From NCBI GenBank assembly GCA_964546955.1, contig CAZJLP010000042.1:1-45150 (forward strand): a DNA stretch of 45,150 nt. Reading direction: 5' to 3'. A model generated the notes under the pieces. It was given only the letters and a program-made list of their open reading frames with translations. It was not told where the DNA came from and made no database searches. Positions 41,870 through 45,150 of the stretch are shown piece by piece (position 1 is the first letter of the stretch; each line of letters begins with the position of its first letter). The translations under genes were made by a program, and so were the position numbers. The stretch is from CAZJLP01 sp964546955. GTDB taxonomy: Bacteria > Verrucomicrobiota > Verrucomicrobiia > Opitutales > Opitutaceae.

Positions 41870-42883
41870 CTCGGGGTGGGGCCTCGGCTTGAGTGTGTGA
41901 ATGGCTCGGAAGCTGAGGTTGGAGTACGAAGGAGCGCTGTACCACGTCATGAATCGCGGGAACTACCGTTCCGCGATATTTGGAACGGCTGGCGCGAGAG
42001 AGGCGTTCCTCAAGTGCCTGGAAGAAGCGTGTGGGAAAGCGGGCTGGGTGGTGCACGCATACATCCTGATGTCGAATCACTACCACTTGGCTTTAGAAAC
42101 CCCTCAGGGGAATTTGGTGGCCGGAATGAAGTGGCTCCAGAGCACGTTCGCCAATCGGTACAACCGCCTAAGAAGCGAGAACGGGCATGTCTTCCAGGGC
42201 CGGTACAAGGCTATCGTGGTGGAAGACACCGAGGGTTTGGGAGCGGTGTGCCACTACATCCATCTAAATCCGGTCAGAGCAAAGCTCCTGACGGTAGAGC
42301 AGCTCGGCACGTATCGGGATAGCAGCTATTGGCGGCTGCAGAATGAGAAAAAGCGGCCCACGTGGCTGAAACTGCGCACGTGCCTGGCACAAGCCGGAGA
42401 ACTGGCGGACACGCCGGCAGGAAGGCGAAACTATGCTGAGTACCTTGCCTGGCTGGCGGAGAACGAACCTGCGCAGAAGCAGCTGAAGTTCGATGTCATG
42501 ACGAAGGGGTGGGCGCTCGGAAGCAAAGGCTTCAAACGTGCGCTCATCGAGGATCATAAAAAACAAGTGGCAACCGTGCCGGCAGAGCGGGAAACCGAAG
42601 AGGCGGCCACGCTACTCTGGCAGGACCTTTTGGAACGCGCATTGAAAGCAATCGGCAAGACGCGGCTGGATATCCGACGGGAAGCAAAGGCTGCTCCGTG
42701 GAAAGTGGCGATCGCGAGTCACCTAAAGACAGTCAGCACCGCAACAAATGTCTGGCTCGCCGGACAACTAGAGATGGGCGTACCATCGGGAGTCAGCCGC
42801 TATGTCGCCCAGCTCAAACAAGGAAAAATCTCCGCCAACGCCATCCTTGATCGCATCGCAAAAATCACGGTTTGACCCCTTTT
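41838..42883 (+). mobile_element. RAYT/IS200-like element, copy 1, with 20-bp terminal inverted repeats
   Basis: The left end AAAGGGGTCAAACCGTGATT (41838-41857) is the reverse complement of the right end near 42863-42882. The single gene inside is the HUH transposase, whose TGA stop lies in the right repeat. An almost identical element lies at 43516-44560. The flanks belong to two different gene fragments, so sequence was lost or moved around the insertion. Confidence 0.8.
41901..42875 (+). CDS. REP-associated tyrosine transposase (Y1_Tnp, HUH), copy 1
   Basis: This 324-aa protein starts at ATG 41901. The N-terminal Y1_Tnp domain opens MARKLRLEYEGALYHVMNRG. It has the HUH motif His60-Tyr61-His62 in LMSNHYHLALETPQGNLV. 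The candidate nucleophile is Tyr119 in CHYIHLNPVRA, with FQGRYKAIVVE before it. The C-terminal 130 residues are helical, ending in a segment that looks like a DnaA-type or helix-turn-helix DNA-binding domain (SGVSRYVAQLKQGKISANAI). Such enzymes cut and join single-stranded hairpin DNA. It is about 96 % identical to the copy at 43579-44553 (about 12 differences in 324 residues). Confidence 0.9.
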   Translation: MARKLRLEYEGALYHVMNRGNYRSAIFGTAGAREAFLKCLEEACGKAGWVVHAYILMSNHYHLALETPQGNLVAGMKWLQSTFANRYNRLRSENGHVFQGRYKAIVVEDTEGLGAVCHYIHLNPVRAKLLTVEQLGTYRDSSYWRLQNEKKRPTWLKLRTCLAQAGELADTPAGRRNYAEYLAWLAENEPAQKQLKFDVMTKGWALGSKGFKRALIEDHKKQVATVPAERETEEAATLLWQDLLERALKAIGKTRLDIRREAKAAPWKVAIASHLKTVSTATNVWLAGQLEMGVPSGVSRYVAQLKQGKISANAILDRIAKITV

Positions 42884-42975
42884 TTGATTCCCCGAGCCCG
42901 AAGAAGGCTGGGCAAGGGCAATCTGCCTCTGGTCAGGGAATTGGAAACCATCGGCCGTACGAGGGAGGCTGGTAA
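42884..42975 (+). pseudogene. C-terminal tail of a displaced RHS tip (tip 2)
   Basis: The frame that reads through the right end of RAYT copy 1 gives SPSPKKAGQGQSASGQGIG and then NHRPYEGGW before a TAA at 42973-42975. This looks like the last 30 residues of an RHS-type tip. It ends 1 nt before the next gene, the usual tip/immunity joint. The rest of the tip is gone. The assignment rests on position and composition only. Confidence 0.4.
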
Positions 42976-42976
42976 C

Positions 42977-43366
42977 ATGAATGATGAAATAAAAGCACCA
43001 ATTATACTATTCCTTGATGATGGAGCTCGGGTTTTCCGTTCAGTTCAAGAGGCAGAACAATGGCTGGAGCCAGTAGATGTACGGAATCATCCAGAATGGC
43101 ACGGCTACGACTCAAATTGTCGGCGGATCACACCAGAAATTAGCTCGCGGGATACTCGCGTCTTAGGAGCGAAGACCACGAAAGAGGTCATTGTGATACG
43201 TTCGATCAAGCCCGGAAACCTGGAAAGTGAAGATTGGGCGAAGGAAATGATGGCAGAATATTTGAAGCGCTTGGACGCAAATGTGGACATAGGTATTTTA
43301 TTACAATTACCGGCTGAGGATTTACTAAAGCGCGTTCTCGAAAGGCTGCAAACCGAGGAGGCGTAG
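42977..43366 (+). CDS. Small acidic protein, candidate immunity protein of tip 2
   Basis: I start this 129-aa protein at ATG 42977, which has the ribosome site GGGAGG 8 nt before it. A longer frame reaches back into the RAYT repeat and is not credible. The protein is soluble and alpha/beta (IKAPIILFLDDGARVFRSVQ; EVIVIRSIKPGNLESEDW) with an acidic helical C terminus (LQLPAEDLLKRVLERLQTEE). No family is recognised. It follows the tip-2 remnant by 1 nt, which fits an immunity gene now without its toxin. Confidence 0.65.
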   Translation: MNDEIKAPIILFLDDGARVFRSVQEAEQWLEPVDVRNHPEWHGYDSNCRRITPEISSRDTRVLGAKTTKEVIVIRSIKPGNLESEDWAKEMMAEYLKRLDANVDIGILLQLPAEDLLKRVLERLQTEEA

Positions 43367-43414
43367 ACGAATGAGTATGAACAAGAATCACCCGCGAGTT
43401 ATGAGTCTGGTTAA

Positions 43415-43534
43415 ATGGGTACTGTTGCAGGTGTACCTGATGGAGTCGTCGCGCGCGGAAAAACATATTTATTCCTCGGCGAAATCGTTAACATGGAAGG
43501 GCATTGCGCAGGAGCAAAAGGGGTCAAACCGTGA
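43415..43534 (+). pseudogene. Small gene fragment truncated by RAYT element 2
   Basis: From ATG 43415 the frame reads MGTVAGVPDGVVARGKTYLF, then LGEIVNMEGHCAGAKGVKP and stops at TGA 43532-43534, inside the left terminal repeat of RAYT copy 2. The 'FLGEIxNMxGHC' run looks like conserved coding sequence of a small immunity-type protein whose end was lost. An upstream in-frame stop lies directly before the ATG. A second frame from 43371 is also open but reads less like a protein. Confidence 0.45.
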
Positions 43535-44560
43535 TTATTGGTATTTGACTCGGAGCTGGCTTCAGGTTGAGTGTGTGAATGGCTCGGAAGCTGAGGTTGG
43601 AGTACGAAGGAGCGCTGTACCACGTGATGAATCGCGGGAACTACCGTTCGGCGATATTTGGGACAACTGGCGCAAGAGAGGCCTTCATAAAGTGCCTGGA
43701 AGAAGCGTGCGGGAAAGCGGGCTGGGTGGTGCACGCGTACATCCTGATGTCGAATCACTACCACTTGGCATTGGAAACCCCGCAGGGGAATTTGGTGGCC
43801 GGTATGAAGTGGCTGCAAAGCACGTTCGCGAATCGGTACAACCGCCTAAGGAGCGAGAACGGGCATGTCTTCCAGGGGCGGTACAAGGCTATCGTGGTGG
43901 AAGACACCGAGGGCTTGGGGGCGGTGTGCCACTACATCCATTTAAATCCGGTCAGGGCGAAGCTCCTGACGGTAGAGCAGCTCGGCACGTACCGGGATAG
44001 TAGCTACTGGCGGCTGCAGAATGAGAAAAAGCGGCCCACGTGGCTGAAACTGCGCACATGCTTGGCACAAGCCGGAGAACTGGCGGACACGCCGGCAGGA
44101 AGGCGAAACTATGCTGAGTACCTTGCCTGGCTGGCGGAGAACGAATCCGCGCAGAAGCAGCTGAAGTTCGATGTCATGAGCAAGGGATGGGCACTCGGCA
44201 GCAAAGGTTTCAAACGTGTGCTCATCGAGGATCACAAAAAACAAGTGGCAGCGGTGCCCTCTGAGCGGGAGACCGAAGAGGCGGCTATGCTGCTCTGGCA
44301 GGACCTCTTGGACCGCGCATTGAAAGCCACAGGCAAGACGCAGCTGGATATCCGACGGGAAGCGAAGGCTGCTCCATGGAAAGTGGCGATCGCGAGTCAT
44401 CTGAAGACAGTTAGCACAGCGACAAACGTCTGGCTCGCCGATCAGCTAGAGATGGGCGTACCATCGGGAGTCAGCCGCTATGTCGCCCAGCTCAAACAAG
44501 GAAAAATCTCCGCCAACGCCATCCTCGATCGTATTGCAAAAATCACGGTTTGACCCTTTT
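43516..44560 (+). mobile_element. RAYT/IS200-like element, copy 2
   Basis: It has the same ends as copy 1: the left end from 43516 (AAAAGGGGTCAAACCGTGAT) and the right end 44539-44560, which lacks one C of the CCCC run. The left flank is the fragment at 43415; the right flank is an RHS tip of another kind. No target duplication is visible, as expected for HUH elements. Confidence 0.8.
43579..44553 (+). CDS. REP-associated tyrosine transposase (Y1_Tnp, HUH), copy 2
   Basis: This 324-aa protein has the same layout as copy 1, with the HUH motif in SNHYHLALETPQ, Tyr119 in CHYIHLNPVRA and the C-terminal DNA-binding segment. Differences are mostly conservative and scattered (for example GTTGAREAFIK for GTAGAREAFLK; ESAQ for EPAQ; LDRALKATG for LERALKAIG). 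Both copies are full-length with intact motifs, which points to recent activity or duplication. The stop lies in the right terminal repeat. Confidence 0.9.
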   Translation: MARKLRLEYEGALYHVMNRGNYRSAIFGTTGAREAFIKCLEEACGKAGWVVHAYILMSNHYHLALETPQGNLVAGMKWLQSTFANRYNRLRSENGHVFQGRYKAIVVEDTEGLGAVCHYIHLNPVRAKLLTVEQLGTYRDSSYWRLQNEKKRPTWLKLRTCLAQAGELADTPAGRRNYAEYLAWLAENESAQKQLKFDVMSKGWALGSKGFKRVLIEDHKKQVAAVPSERETEEAAMLLWQDLLDRALKATGKTQLDIRREAKAAPWKVAIASHLKTVSTATNVWLADQLEMGVPSGVSRYVAQLKQGKISANAILDRIAKITV

Positions 44561-44974
44561 TCTCGGAACTTTCGCCTCAACGGAACGGCCGCATTCGGGA
44601 TCGGAATTACATTAGCACTCGGATTTCATCGAGATTCGACCGGGGGTTGGGACATTCAGTTTACGGCGGCAAAGACCACCGCGCTCCCAGGTGCTAGTGC
44701 AACAATTGGGTATACACACACCAACGCAAAATCTGTGGACGAACTAACGGGTTTTGGAGGGGCTGTTGGTGTTTCTGGCGGCTTCATTGCTGGAGCTGAG
44801 GCTAATCTAATCGCAGGAGCTACGTATGCAGGGGGAGATTACGGAATAGGCCTTTCGACTCCAGGCGTCACTCCTCAAGTCACTTACGGCTATACTTGGT
44901 CGTTTCGAAAAAAGTATGAGGATGCAAAAAACTGGTTCAAATCGAAGTTAATAAAGAAAAAGAAATGCCCATGA
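44561..44974 (+). pseudogene. Orphan RHS-type tip (tip 3), glycine-rich, 5'-truncated by RAYT copy 2
   Basis: The frame continues out of the RAYT right end as RNFRLNGTAAFGIGITLALG and runs to TGA 44974, about 137 residues. It has alternating small/hydrophobic beta-like strands (FGGAVGVSGGFIAGAEANL; IAGATYAGGDYGIGLSTPGV) and a basic tail (SKLIKKKKCP). No toxin motif is seen. An open frame with ATG at 44480 reads through from an alternative frame of the transposase, so a chimeric protein could be made. The next gene overlaps its stop by 4 nt, as at tip 1. Confidence 0.5.
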
Positions 44975-45150
44975 TTGAAGCACTTACAGCTGTTGCAGCT
45001 CTCATTCTTGGACTCTCGTGGTTCGTCTTATGGATCGTCATTGCCAAACGCTTCGATAGAGCGTTGCGCCAAATGTACGATCGCGACCATGAATGGTGGC
45101 AGGCAATAGGCTCGCCTGTGGGTTTCTTTTGGATACCTGCTGATCGAACT
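44971..45150 (+). CDS. Membrane protein, candidate immunity protein of tip 3 (partial)
   Basis: ATG 44971 overlaps the tip-3 stop (ATGA); ATG 44965 in the same frame is an alternative. It reads MIEALTAVAALILGLSWFVL, one strong transmembrane helix, then IAKRFDRALRQMYDRDHEWW and GFFWIPADRT, and leaves the window open. Size and end are unknown. Its place repeats the tip/immunity joint at 41211. Confidence 0.6.
   Translation, partial: MIEALTAVAALILGLSWFVLWIVIAKRFDRALRQMYDRDHEWWQAIGSPVGFFWIPADRT

Noticed and set aside
1..45150. tRNA, rRNA and CRISPR arrays
   Set aside because: No cloverleaf, rRNA-conserved core or regularly spaced direct repeats were seen on either strand; the S23-family gene is not within a 23S gene.

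Overview
The window looks like a GC-rich bacterial chromosome fragment. The gene set, the dispersed palindromes, the S23-type four-helix-bundle gene and the LamG/RHS giants fit Verrucomicrobiota, probably Opitutales. That placement is inferred from gene style; no rRNA or other phylogenetic marker is present. A run of ten N at 23909-23918 shows that this is a draft or metagenome scaffold.

Left part (1-30.6 kb) is ordinary chromosome. It starts with the 5' half of a TonB-dependent receptor (minus strand). Next comes a plus-strand cluster of a six-hairpin glycosidase-like protein, a GT4 glycosyltransferase and an alkaline-phosphatase/EEP phosphodiesterase fusion, meeting a convergent VTT membrane protein. 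A minus-strand group follows (miaB, an S23-like gene, a small membrane protein, gmk), then a lytic transglycosylase, a TPR-like protein, DAHP synthase, rlmN, an M20 peptidase, a DUF985 cupin, pdxH, a hybrid histidine kinase coupled to sixA, an RmlD-like reductase, a lipoate-ligase-like protein, a GT2, a DUF4412 protein, a DUF5069 protein, an Nramp-like carrier and a transglutaminase-like protein. Small palindromic repeats are scattered between these genes.

Two systems stand out. (1) A putative element of about 0.5 kb (9440-9937) has a perfect 37-bp inverted repeat around an S23/IVS-family four-helix-bundle gene. Two gene-less hairpins (8112-8236 and 16666-16793) have related polypyrimidine arms. 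Where two of these elements differ in the arm, both arms differ together. All three sit just behind the stop codon of a gene (gmk, miaB, rlmN). (2) From 30.97 kb to the right edge lies a polymorphic-toxin-like locus. A 1632-aa secreted FnIII/LamG/TSP3 protein is followed after 5 nt by a large RHS protein that carries a C39-peptidase-like domain near its N terminus and is split by a -1 frameshift in a G5 tract. Downstream is an AT-richer array of RHS tip fragments and small putative immunity genes (tip/immunity joints at 41211, 42977 and 44971). It is cut up by two copies, about 96 % identical, of a RAYT/Y1 HUH transposase element with 20-bp terminal inverted repeats, and contains a gene that is out of frame at a CTCC tetranucleotide repeat.
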